From JAGOLU01 sp037138475 (GTDB lineage Bacteria; Patescibacteriota; Microgenomatia; UBA1406; GWC2-37-13): 64,000 nucleotides of DNA. The stretch lies in NCBI GenBank assembly GCA_037138475.1, contig JBAXII010000005.1, positions 1 to 64,000 on the forward strand, given 5' to 3'. Position 1 is the stretch's first letter. Each line of letters starts with the position of its first letter. Below, one piece after another: positions 50,941-57,853 of this stretch. The translations under genes were made by a program, and so were the position numbers. The notes below the pieces were generated by a model, which saw nothing but the letters and a program-made list of their open reading frames with translations, was not told the DNA's origin and did no database searches.

Positions 50941-52262
50941 AATACACGCGCATCGGCCTCGCCATCATTTTCCTTTTTATCTCCATCATGCTTGTCATGA
51001 TCGCCGCGAGAGATAGTGAGAATAGGCAGGCGTATGTTTCAAGCGATCTACAGAACGTGGTCGCAGGCGACATCAGGAAATGCACCAGTGATGTTACTAC
51101 AAATTGTGCAAGCTGTAGTATCTCAAGCATATCCGCTACCTCTCCTACGTGGGGATGTGAGCTTAAATGCGATACAGGGAAGTGTCCTTCTGCACCCATT
51201 AATTTTAGAATGGACTACTTTAGCTGCAGGAACTCATCCGGGACCGCGGGTTATAAAAATCAGGATAACCCGTGCGTGGAAGGCTCCGCGGATTTTATAA
51301 AGAAAGGTACTTTGACCACAAATCCTACCTCCCAATCTCAGGTGCCCTATACCTTCAATAATGGTTCAGGTACCCTTCCTACTGATACCTGCGGAAGAAT
51401 TCAACTTGATGTTCTACCCGTTGAGATAGGTTGGGAAACCAGCGGTGCAGGAGCCGTGTATGATTTTGGAACTTCATGCGCTGCTCCACCCGTTGGCATC
51501 ACCCAGACAGCTACTCCAGTACCAGGGGTCACCATCACCAATACCCCTGTCCCCAATGCGACTTTGACACCGACAGTCAAGCCTCCGACCTCGAGTCCTG
51601 TCCCGCTCACTGCCACGCCGACGAATACCCCTACCCCCACTGACAGCCCAACTCCAACTCCCTCAAATACCCCGACTGGTACATTGACGCCAAGTCCCAC
51701 ACTTACTCCAAAACCGACAAATACTCCGACTGTAGCTCCCTCGCCAACTCCTGGCCCGGTCTGTGCACCCACCGAGTGTGGTGTCTGTGGATGGAAAGAT
51801 GTCGCCGGACTTTGTCATGAGGGGGGACTCCTTCCAAATGGCACACGTTGTTGCTACAAGGCATGTGCAGGAAATGCATGCACTGCTCGTGCTGGCAATG
51901 CGATCGACTCGTGCGCGAGTGACGCAGGATGTGCGGGACCCATCGCCTCAGTTGGGTATAAGTGCGATGCGAAGTGTGGCATCTGTGGCATCTCAGATAA
52001 TGGAGGACTCTGCGCTGATATGACGACGCTTCCAAACGGTACGAGGTGCTGTCACAACGCGTGTGTGAGTCAGTCTTGTGTCCAAGTGAGTGGACAGGAT
52101 CTCGATCGCTGCGTGTCTGCAGTCGACTGTGCGCCTGGCGCACCTACACTCGCGATCGCACCTCCCGTCTCGCCTCAGCCAAAGCCACCCGTCTCAGGAT
52201 TCCTCCCCTGGTATATCATCGCCATCCCTGCCGGCATCCTCCTGCTGGGTATAGTCCTGTAG
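50937..52262 (+). CDS. stalked surface protein with two ten-Cys modules
   Basis: The 441-residue protein has an N-terminal signal/membrane segment (IGLAIIFLFISIMLVMI) and a Cys-rich globular region with ten or so Cys (about 35-190). A Thr/Pro stalk with TPTPTPSNTP units follows (about 200-275). Two copies of the ten-Cys module are next: CAPTECGVCGW with CCYKAC (about 278-340) and CDAKCGICGI with CCHNAC (about 343-405). The C-terminal hydrophobic anchor is WYIIAIPAGILLLGIVL. It shares the module, stalk and final LLGIVL-type anchor with the glycosidase just upstream. Cys clustering suggests disulfide-bonded extracellular domains. It is coupled to the 202-residue membrane protein by an ATGA overlap. 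Confidence 0.8.
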   Translation: MKYTRIGLAIIFLFISIMLVMIAARDSENRQAYVSSDLQNVVAGDIRKCTSDVTTNCASCSISSISATSPTWGCELKCDTGKCPSAPINFRMDYFSCRNSSGTAGYKNQDNPCVEGSADFIKKGTLTTNPTSQSQVPYTFNNGSGTLPTDTCGRIQLDVLPVEIGWETSGAGAVYDFGTSCAAPPVGITQTATPVPGVTITNTPVPNATLTPTVKPPTSSPVPLTATPTNTPTPTDSPTPTPSNTPTGTLTPSPTLTPKPTNTPTVAPSPTPGPVCAPTECGVCGWKDVAGLCHEGGLLPNGTRCCYKACAGNACTARAGNAIDSCASDAGCAGPIASVGYKCDAKCGICGISDNGGLCADMTTLPNGTRCCHNACVSQSCVQVSGQDLDRCVSAVDCAPGAPTLAIAPPVSPQPKPPVSGFLPWYIIAIPAGILLLGIVL

Positions 52263-52271
52263 TAATTGCCC

Positions 52272-52313
52272 TTGACAAACCTCTCTCTCTCTCTCTCTCT
52301 GAGAAAATACTAT
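52272..52313 (+). promoter_or_regulatory. TTGACA plus (CT)10 tract, promoter of small transcription unit A
   Basis: TTGACA (52272-52277) is followed by AAC, ten CT repeats (52281-52300), GAGAAAA and TACTAT (52308-52313). The present spacer is 30 bases, too long for a usual promoter. Loss of six or seven CT units would give 16-18. The same TTGACAAA plus CT tract occurs at 55415, ahead of the second small unit. Slippage-dependent switching is a hypothesis. Confidence 0.5.
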
Positions 52314-52370
52314 AAGTTCGAATCAGCTTTTCTCCATTTGCTGGAGACAAAGAGGAGGAGAACGCGCACG

Positions 52371-52427
52371 TTGACATCTGGAATGTCTGAGACGATATGC
52401 ATCATGACCACAAGTTGTTGTGGTTGA
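52371..52427 (+). CDS. candidate leader peptide ORF in unit A
   Basis: A TTG start (52371) lies 10-12 bases after a strong AGAGGAGGAG ribosome binding sequence (52351-52360). It opens an 18-codon frame ending at TGA 52425-52427 (TSGMSETICIMTTSCCG). An internal ATG at 52383 is in the same frame. The frame covers the 5' arm and loop of the large hairpin, and its stop codon sits in the hairpin's internal loop. It could control folding by translation, as in attenuation. This is unproven. Confidence 0.4.
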   Translation: MTSGMSETICIMTTSCCG

Positions 52428-52442
52428 GATGTGTATCGTCTC
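52389..52442 (+). ncRNA. large stem-loop in the leader of unit A
   Basis: GAGACGATATGCATC pairs with GATGTGTATCGTCTC (15 pairs, two of them G-U). A symmetric 3x3 internal loop (ATG / TGA) follows, then ACCACAA with TTGTGGT (7 pairs) and a GTTG loop. It is 54 bases with no unpaired bulges, far stronger than random pairing. It is a structured leader element that matches no riboswitch class I recognise. Confidence 0.75.
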
Positions 52443-52473
52443 AAACCAAAACAAGACGGTACCAAGGAAAATC

Positions 52474-52806
52474 ATGAAAATTGTAGATAAAACATGCGTT
52501 GAGCAAGCAAATGAGGTAGTTAAAAAAAATGACTCAACCTCCATACTAATTCGGGGTACTAAAGAGTACGCAGAATTTATTAAGAGAAAAAACTCAAAAA
52601 CCGCTCGAGGTGTGCTTCGAGCATATAAGAAAAAACTGAAATTAGTGGGTTTGTTAAATCAAGTCTACAATCTAGGCCTGATTGAGGGCTACGATATAGC
52701 CGAAAGGACTTTGTGCCAGTATTCAAAGTTGCTATTGGATACTGGAAATGTAGAAGGAGCCATTTACATATTAGGTGAGCTCGCAAAATTAGAATCCGAA
52801 GGATAA
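52474..52806 (+). CDS. 110-residue helical protein of unit A, unknown function
   Basis: I do not recognise a family. The protein is basic and helical. The N-terminal part (MKIVDKTCVEQANEVVKK) is followed by a Lys-rich region (IKRKNSKTARGVLRAYKKKL) and a C-terminal helix pair (NLGLIEGYDIAERTLCQYSK onward). ATG 52474 has an AAGGA ribosome binding sequence. A GTG start at 52420 would lie inside the leader hairpin and is unlikely. The unit has its own CT-tract promoter region, a 160-base structured leader and an intrinsic terminator. It is convergent with lepA. Base composition is more AT-rich than the neighbours, which may mean recent acquisition. Confidence 0.7.
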   Translation: MKIVDKTCVEQANEVVKKNDSTSILIRGTKEYAEFIKRKNSKTARGVLRAYKKKLKLVGLLNQVYNLGLIEGYDIAERTLCQYSKLLLDTGNVEGAIYILGELAKLESEG

Positions 52807-52868
52807 TTGTATTATTGTTTTGGGGGCATCGACATTCCAGATGTCTCCAATTCAAATCTGCATATCAT

Positions 52869-52892
52869 CCACGTCATGCACGTGGTTTTTTT
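52869..52892 (+). terminator. rho-independent terminator of unit A
   Basis: CCACGT/ACGTGG stem, CATGC loop, then seven T. It lies 63 bases after the stop of the 110-residue protein gene. Confidence 0.9.
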
Positions 52893-53316
52893 ATCTGATC
52901 CGCCTTACTCTGCATTATGAGCTTTGCCTGAAACTCCCCCTGCGAAGCGAGGGGGGAACTGAACGAAGTGAAGTGGGGGTGTAAAAATCAGGATAAACTG
53001 TACTGGCCATCTACACCCCCGCACTTCGTGCACCCCCTCGTCCCGCAGAGCGGGATAAATTCGCGGACGAGGGGGAGTCGTACTTGGTGCCTGTGGATCC
53101 CAGATCCCATGGTTGCGTGAGTCTTTGGGATCTTTCGACTTCGCTTACGCTCCGCTCAAGATGACATGCTTTTGTTCGTCACTTTACGGACTTTATAGAC
53201 TTAGATCCCGGATCTCCCTGTCGGGTATGTCCGGGCTCCGCCCGTAGGGATGACCCTGCGGGGTCACTTTACAGACTTTATGACTTTAGGGACTTTATAG
53301 ACTTTCAACTATTTTC
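52893..53316. other. repeat-rich gap between unit A and lepA
   Basis: No gene seen. It contains a copy of the CTCCCCCTGCGAAGCGAGG family (52936-53082) with GAACTGAACGAAGTGAAGTG, and the GATCTTTCGACTTCGCTTAC repeat (53129-53168). ACTTTACGGACTTTATAGAC-type strings run up to the lepA stop. Confidence 0.7.
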
Positions 53317-55056
53317 TTATCCCTTCTTATTAAACATCTGTTGGAAGGCTTCCTTGGGGATTTCGACTTTGCCTACCATCTTCATCTTCTTTTTACCCTC
53401 TTTTTGCTTTTCGAGGAGCTTCTTTTTGCGTCCTACATCTCCGGCGCCGACCACCTTGCTATTTTTGATGAGCACATCCTTGCGGAAGGGCGCGATGCGC
53501 TCGCTGGCGATGATTTTACCCTTAAACTGTCCTTGGATCTTCACCTCGTACTGCTGACGAGGGATCAGGTCACGCAGACGCTTGCAGAGCTGATCCGCCT
53601 TTTCGTATGCGCGCTCTGCGACGACGATTTCAGAAAATTCCTCGACAGGATCGGAGTTCAGCAGGAGGAGGAGCTTGTCCGCCTTTACGACCTGATAGTC
53701 CACAAACTCCCAGTCGAGACTCGCATATCCTGAGGTGACAGACTTCAGCCTGTCAAAGAAGTCTGAGATCATCTCAGAGAGCGGCATGTGATAGATTATG
53801 TTCACCTGGTGCTTGTTGTCCATCGTCTGAAACTTCCCCCGGTACTGCTCACAAAGCTCCATGATAGCTCCCACATAGGTAGCAGGGGTGATGATCATGA
53901 TCTTTACGATGGGCTCTTTGTAGATGCCCTCTCCCTCTTTGATAAACTCGACCTGAGGTGGGGTGAGTACGATCGAGAGGTCAAACTCCCGCTCGAGACG
54001 CTCCCGCACGACATCAGCATGGAGCAAGCCGAGGAAGCCGACACGAAACCCCGCGCCGAGGGTCATGCTGTAGATCGATTGATAGTCGAGTGCTGCGTCG
54101 TTTAGACAGAGTTTTTCCAATGCTTTTTTGAAGTTCAGATAGTCATCCGTATCTGTGGGAAACATGCTCGCATATACCATCGGCTTGACCTTTTTGTAGC
54201 CTGGAAGTGCCGTGTCTGGAGACTTTTGGAGGACTATCGTATCTCCAACTGAGACATCACGAATATTCTTGAGATTGGTGGCGATATAGCCGATCTCACC
54301 TGATTGGAGCGCGCCGACACGCTTCAGGTCAGGAGTAAAATGTCCGATCTCAGGAGGCTCACACTTCACGCCAGATATGCAGAGCTTATACGTAACGCCC
54401 TCGGTGGCCGAGCCCTCAAACATACGAACGAACGCAACGACTCCGAGGTACGCGTCATAATACGAGTCAAAGATGAGCGCCTTTGGGTGATCGCTGAGAT
54501 TTATCTGGGGGGGAGGTACTACTTTGATCAACGCGCGGAGAAGTCCCTCGACGCCGACTCCAGTTTTCGCGGATACACAGTGTATCTCTTCTTCTTTGCA
54601 GTTTAAGAATTCGATGAGGGCGAGCTTGGTCTTGTCCACCTCGGCACTGGGTAGATCGATCTTGTTCACGACAGGGATGATGACGAGATTTTTCTCGATG
54701 GCTTTGTACGCGTTGGCGATCGTCTGCGCCTGGATGCCCTGCGTGGCGTCCACGAGAAGGAGCACACCCTCTACACAGGCGAGGGTGCGATCTACTTCGT
54801 AGGAAAAGTCTACATGGCCCGGTGTATCGATGAGATTCAATATGTACTCGACTCCATCCATCACGTACTTCATGCGTACCGGAGCGAGCTTTATGGTGAT
54901 GCCTCGCTCACGTGAGACAGGATTTCGATCGAGGAACTGCTGTTCACCTGTTTTGAGGTCTACGGTCTTGGTCATCTCCAGTAGACGGTCTGCGAGTGTC
55001 GACTTGCCGTGGTCGATATGGGCGATGATGGCAAAGTTGCGGATAGGGGAGGACAT
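53317..55056 (-). CDS. lepA: elongation factor 4 (LepA)
   Basis: This translational GTPase acts on ribosomes during initiation and elongation. The 579-residue protein shows the G1 loop AHIDHGKST, switch II DTPGHVDFSYEVDR, NKIDLP and SAKTGVG. EF4-specific domains follow to the basic C-terminal domain (GDVGRKKKLLEKQKEGKKKM). The open frame runs on to 55257, but ATG 55056 (MSSPIRNFAIIAHID) fits the family, and the upstream part translates repeat sequence. TATAAT (55064-55069, minus strand) is 7 bases upstream, so the message is probably leaderless. Confidence 0.97.
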   Translation of the reverse strand: MSSPIRNFAIIAHIDHGKSTLADRLLEMTKTVDLKTGEQQFLDRNPVSRERGITIKLAPVRMKYVMDGVEYILNLIDTPGHVDFSYEVDRTLACVEGVLLLVDATQGIQAQTIANAYKAIEKNLVIIPVVNKIDLPSAEVDKTKLALIEFLNCKEEEIHCVSAKTGVGVEGLLRALIKVVPPPQINLSDHPKALIFDSYYDAYLGVVAFVRMFEGSATEGVTYKLCISGVKCEPPEIGHFTPDLKRVGALQSGEIGYIATNLKNIRDVSVGDTIVLQKSPDTALPGYKKVKPMVYASMFPTDTDDYLNFKKALEKLCLNDAALDYQSIYSMTLGAGFRVGFLGLLHADVVRERLEREFDLSIVLTPPQVEFIKEGEGIYKEPIVKIMIITPATYVGAIMELCEQYRGKFQTMDNKHQVNIIYHMPLSEMISDFFDRLKSVTSGYASLDWEFVDYQVVKADKLLLLLNSDPVEEFSEIVVAERAYEKADQLCKRLRDLIPRQQYEVKIQGQFKGKIIASERIAPFRKDVLIKNSKVVGAGDVGRKKKLLEKQKEGKKKMKMVGKVEIPKEAFQQMFNKKG

Positions 55057-55063
55057 GGAGGGT

Positions 55064-55069
55064 ATTATA
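55064..55069 (-). promoter_or_regulatory. -10 element of lepA, leaderless spacing
   Basis: Consensus TATAAT on the minus strand, 7 bases before ATG 55056. Confidence 0.6.
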
Positions 55070-55414
55070 GGGCATGAGCTCTGAGCGTAGAGCGCAAAGC
55101 GAACGCGTAGAGCGTAAAGTGGGATGAATTCACGTGTATGACACACAGGTGCATGACTCCCCCTTCTGCCGATCCGCCAAATCGGTGGAGGCAGAGAGGG
55201 GGCAACGGGCCAAAAGGCGAGTGGGGGGGTACTGTTTGGACAAATGCAATAGGTCATCTACACCCCCCCTCAGGAGGAGGGGCACCCCCTCGTTGGGGAA
55301 CGAGGGGGAGTTGTATCTGGCGCCTTTATTTCCTGACATGCCGATATTACATTTAGTCTGAATTTTGAAAACACCAGCGGGGTGTAAATACCAAATTACC
55401 TATAGCATATGCTC
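55070..55414. other. repeat-rich gap between lepA and unit B
   Basis: No gene seen. GCGTAGAGCGTAAAG low-complexity sequence is followed by a copy of the ACTCCCCCTTCTGCCGATCC / GGGGGTGTA family repeat (about 55148-55317), including CTACACCCCCCCTC and GAACGAGGGGGAGTTG. Confidence 0.65.
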
Positions 55415-55450
55415 TTGACAAAACTCTCTCTCTCTGAGAGAGAATGTGAT
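55415..55450 (+). promoter_or_regulatory. TTGACA plus (CT)6 tract, promoter of small transcription unit B
   Basis: TTGACA (55415-55420), AAA, six CT repeats (55424-55435), then GAGAGAGAATGTGAT. GAGAAT (55440-55445) is a weak -10 candidate with a 19-base spacer. CT and GA runs can form a hairpin. It matches the layout at 52272. Confidence 0.5.
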
Positions 55451-55459
55451 TGCCTGAAA

Positions 55460-55681
55460 TTATACCCATCGCCAGATGGGTATAAATGAGTCCGGGTCGT
55501 GTGGTGGACGAAATCCACTTCGGCACTATCGCATATGACTGATCTGTCGTCCCGCTGACTTGTATGACAGCATATACAAGCAGCCATGACGATATCAGTA
55601 GGCGAGCATACCACGTGTCGACCAGCGGCAGTACTGAGTACTGAACAAACTAGAATCCAGCCTGTTTCCAACGAAGGCTGG
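55460..55681 (+). ncRNA. structured leader of unit B
   Basis: About 260 bases separate the promoter region from the start codon, and four hairpins are readable. They are TTATACCCATC/GATGGGTATAA with a GCCA loop (55460-55485), GTGGA/TCCAC (55504-55518), CTTGTAT/ATACAAG (55559-55580), and CCAGCCT/AGGCTGG (55657-55681). The last ends directly against the ribosome binding sequence GGGAGGAGG. This arrangement suggests post-transcriptional control. It fits no RNA family I can name. Confidence 0.6.
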
Positions 55682-55696
55682 GAGGAGGAAGAAGTC

Positions 55697-55885
55697 ATGA
55701 GTGAGGTATTTACATTCCCGATAACAAAGGGAAATTTTGATTCCAAAGAAGCAGCACAGGCTGCAATGGAATTAAAGAAAAAGGAGCTCGAGAGAGCTCA
55801 CTCAAAAGGGTCCTCGGGAAACGAAGAAGTTTCCGAGGAAAAAGGAGAGTGGAGCTACTATTTTGAATTTGTAACTCCACAGTAA
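55697..55885 (+). CDS. 62-residue acidic protein of unit B, unknown function
   Basis: From ATG 55697, with a very strong ribosome binding sequence (GGAGGAGG, 7 bases or so upstream), the product is MSEVFTFPITKGNFDSKEAA onward. It has an N-terminal strand pair, a helix (KEAAQAAMELKKKELERAH), an acidic Ser-rich linker and an aromatic C-terminus (GEWSYYFEFVTPQ). The frame is open up to ATG 55586, but that codon lacks a ribosome binding sequence and the extra residues cover leader hairpins. No family recognised. A stable hairpin terminator follows 4 bases after the stop. Confidence 0.65.
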   Translation: MSEVFTFPITKGNFDSKEAAQAAMELKKKELERAHSKGSSGNEEVSEEKGEWSYYFEFVTPQ

Positions 55886-55889
55886 TGAA

Positions 55890-55914
55890 TCCTCACCCCG
55901 ACTCAGGGTGAGGA
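55890..55914 (+). terminator. terminator-like hairpin of unit B
   Basis: TCCTCACCC pairs with GGGTGAGGA over a 7-base loop and is followed by CTTTCC. The T-run is poor. Confidence 0.6.
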
Positions 55915-56174
55915 CTTTCCAAGAACCCACTGATACTCTTATCACTCCGGATTCCCTAATTCTGTGCAACGGATACGTTCATAGAGATTGTAATCGTCAA
56001 TAATTACGATAACGACAAATACACAGTCATTCTGATCCGCCCCGGGCGGAGAAGAATCTCATATATCAGGGATCTTTCCCCGCCGATTCAGCGGGTCAAG
56101 ATGACATGCTTTGCTCGTCGCTTTACAAACTTTATGAACTTTATAGACTTTAAGGACTTTATGACTACTGTCTT
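55915..56174. other. gap with dispersed repeats before the pyk stop
   Basis: No gene seen. CCGCCCCGGGCGGAGAAGAA and CCGCCGATTCAGCGGGTCAA repeat fragments (about 56038-56100) are followed by ACTTTATGAACTTTATAGAC-type strings. Confidence 0.6.
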
Positions 56175-57578
56175 CTAACTAATCTCCACTATCCTCAGTG
56201 AGCTGGTGCCGCCCTTGGCGCCCCAGTAGTCGCCGTGAGTGACGATGACCGCATCACCCTTTTTGAGGAGGCCTTCGCTTTTAAGTTTTTCGATACTCTC
56301 TGACACCTGGTCTTTTGATACCTCACCTGTAGGTTCGTCGTGCATGCGTGGATATACCCCATAGCTCAGTGCGAGTCGTCCGGCGATACTCACTGAAGGA
56401 GTAAACGCATAGATCGGTGCATCCGCACGATAGTGAGAGAGGAGGCGCGCCATGCGGCCCGTGTTTGTGAATACGACAAATGCTTTGACATGAGTACCGG
56501 TGGTGAGATAGTCTTGGTAGATCTTGTATGCTGCATGAGCGATACGAGATGGCTTGTCCAAGAGCTCCATATGTACACTACGTGACATGTAGTGATTGCC
56601 CTCCATCTCATGAAACTCGGCGATCTTTGACATCATCTGTATCGTCTCGACAGGATACACACCAGCTGCAGTCTCACCTGAGGTCATGATCGCATCGGTC
56701 CGGTCATAGATGGCATTTGCGGCATCAGACACCTCGGCACGCGTAGGGAATGGATTTTTTTCCATACTCGACATCATCTGTGTCGCGACGATGACTGGCT
56801 TATCATACTTTAGACACAGGTCGATCATGCACTTTTGGTGCAGCGGGACACGCTCGATGGGACTCTCGACGGCGAGGTCACCACGCGCTACCATGACTGC
56901 ATCCGTCTCTCGTACGATCTCCTCGAGAAAGTCGAGACACTGTCGTGTCTCAAGCTTTGCGATGAGGGGACCTGTGTAGCCTCGCTCTGCACACTTCGCA
57001 CGCACATCTTTGATATCCTGAGCATTTCTGACAAAGGATACCGCAACCCAATCAAGCTGATTTTTCACTGCCAGATCGACGCCGATGATATCTCGCTCGG
57101 TCAGGAGCTCGACGGGAAAATCGACACCGGGGATGTTCAGTGACTTGCGCGTCTTCATGATCGTATCCGTATGACAGAGGAGTGTGACCACCTCACCTGC
57201 TTCCTCCACCGTGAATCGTATCGTGCCGTCATCGACGAGGATCTCGTTTCCGACCTGCAGGAGTGGGATGATGTGGGGATGAGTCAGGGTAAAGTCTGGA
57301 GTACCGAGCTTCACCCGCATGCCTTTTTTGAGCTCGATGGTGGGGGTAGAAAGAATGAGGCGAAATGAAGGTCCCTGGAGGTCCATAATGATCGAGGGCA
57401 CCACCCCAAGCTTCTGTGATACCTCACGGATGCTATGTACGTACATCTCGTGTTTGGCTGGTTCGCCGTGTTTGAAGTTTAGGCGGAAGACGTTTACTCC
57501 CGCTTTGATAAGTCCTTCGATCTGTTCGAGGGTTTCTGATGCAGGTCCGATGGTTGAGACGATTTTGGTGAATTTCAT
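56175..57578 (-). CDS. pyk: pyruvate kinase
   Basis: Glycolytic enzyme making pyruvate and ATP. The 467-residue protein has the N-terminal KIVSTIGPASET, substrate/metal motifs GVDFPVELLTERD, VARGDLAVE, and MMSSMEKNPFPTRAEVSD with DAIMTSGETAAG. A C-terminal regulatory-type domain ends TSSLRIVEIS. ATG 57578 (MKFTKIV) is the family start. The start at 57611 would add unsupported residues. TATACT (57585-57590, minus strand) lies exactly 6 bases upstream, indicating a leaderless message. Confidence 0.97.
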   Translation of the reverse strand: MKFTKIVSTIGPASETLEQIEGLIKAGVNVFRLNFKHGEPAKHEMYVHSIREVSQKLGVVPSIIMDLQGPSFRLILSTPTIELKKGMRVKLGTPDFTLTHPHIIPLLQVGNEILVDDGTIRFTVEEAGEVVTLLCHTDTIMKTRKSLNIPGVDFPVELLTERDIIGVDLAVKNQLDWVAVSFVRNAQDIKDVRAKCAERGYTGPLIAKLETRQCLDFLEEIVRETDAVMVARGDLAVESPIERVPLHQKCMIDLCLKYDKPVIVATQMMSSMEKNPFPTRAEVSDAANAIYDRTDAIMTSGETAAGVYPVETIQMMSKIAEFHEMEGNHYMSRSVHMELLDKPSRIAHAAYKIYQDYLTTGTHVKAFVVFTNTGRMARLLSHYRADAPIYAFTPSVSIAGRLALSYGVYPRMHDEPTGEVSKDQVSESIEKLKSEGLLKKGDAVIVTHGDYWGAKGGTSSLRIVEIS

Positions 57579-57584
57579 AACAAA

Positions 57585-57590
57585 AGTATA
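57585..57590 (-). promoter_or_regulatory. -10 element of pyk, leaderless spacing
   Basis: TATACT on the minus strand with exactly 6 bases to ATG 57578. Confidence 0.65.
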
Positions 57591-57853
57591 GCATGGGGAA
57601 AACAAGTTCATCAGGTTGAAAGCTATAAAGCTCTCATGCTCTCAGTTTGTATTATTTGTAGAGTTCAAACATCCTATCTATTCGCATTAAAAGCATTACA
57701 AACCTTAGGAACTTTATGAACTTTATGAACTTGGATCCCGTTTTTCAACGGGATGACATCTGTGGTGCCTGTGGATCTTTCGACTTCGCTTACGCTACGC
57801 TCAAGATGACATGGAACTTTACAAACTTTATGAACTTTACAAACTTTACAAAC
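57591..57853. other. gap with dispersed repeats
   Basis: No gene seen. An ATCCCGTTTTTCAACGGGAT hairpin (about 57734-57753), the GATCTTTCGACTTCGCTTAC repeat (57774-57812), and ACTTTATGAACTTTACAAAC strings are present. Confidence 0.6.

Larger units (their letters stand above)
52372..52846. repeat. 15-bp inverted repeats around the unit A gene
   Basis: GACATCTGGAATGTC (52372-52386, leader) and GACATTCCAGATGTC (52832-52846, 3' UTR) are exact reverse complements. Each is also a 5-bp hairpin (GACAT...ATGTC) whose 5-base loops, CTGGA and TCCAG, are complementary to each other. Confidence 0.85.

Noticed and set aside
55057..55257. N-terminal extension of LepA
   Set aside because: The added residues translate an intergenic repeat. 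The family start at 55056 also has its own TATAAT box.
55586..55696. An upstream start (ATG 55586) giving a 99-residue protein in unit B
   Set aside because: No ribosome binding sequence precedes it and the added residues cover hairpin-forming leader sequence. ATG 55697 has a strong GGAGGAGG site.
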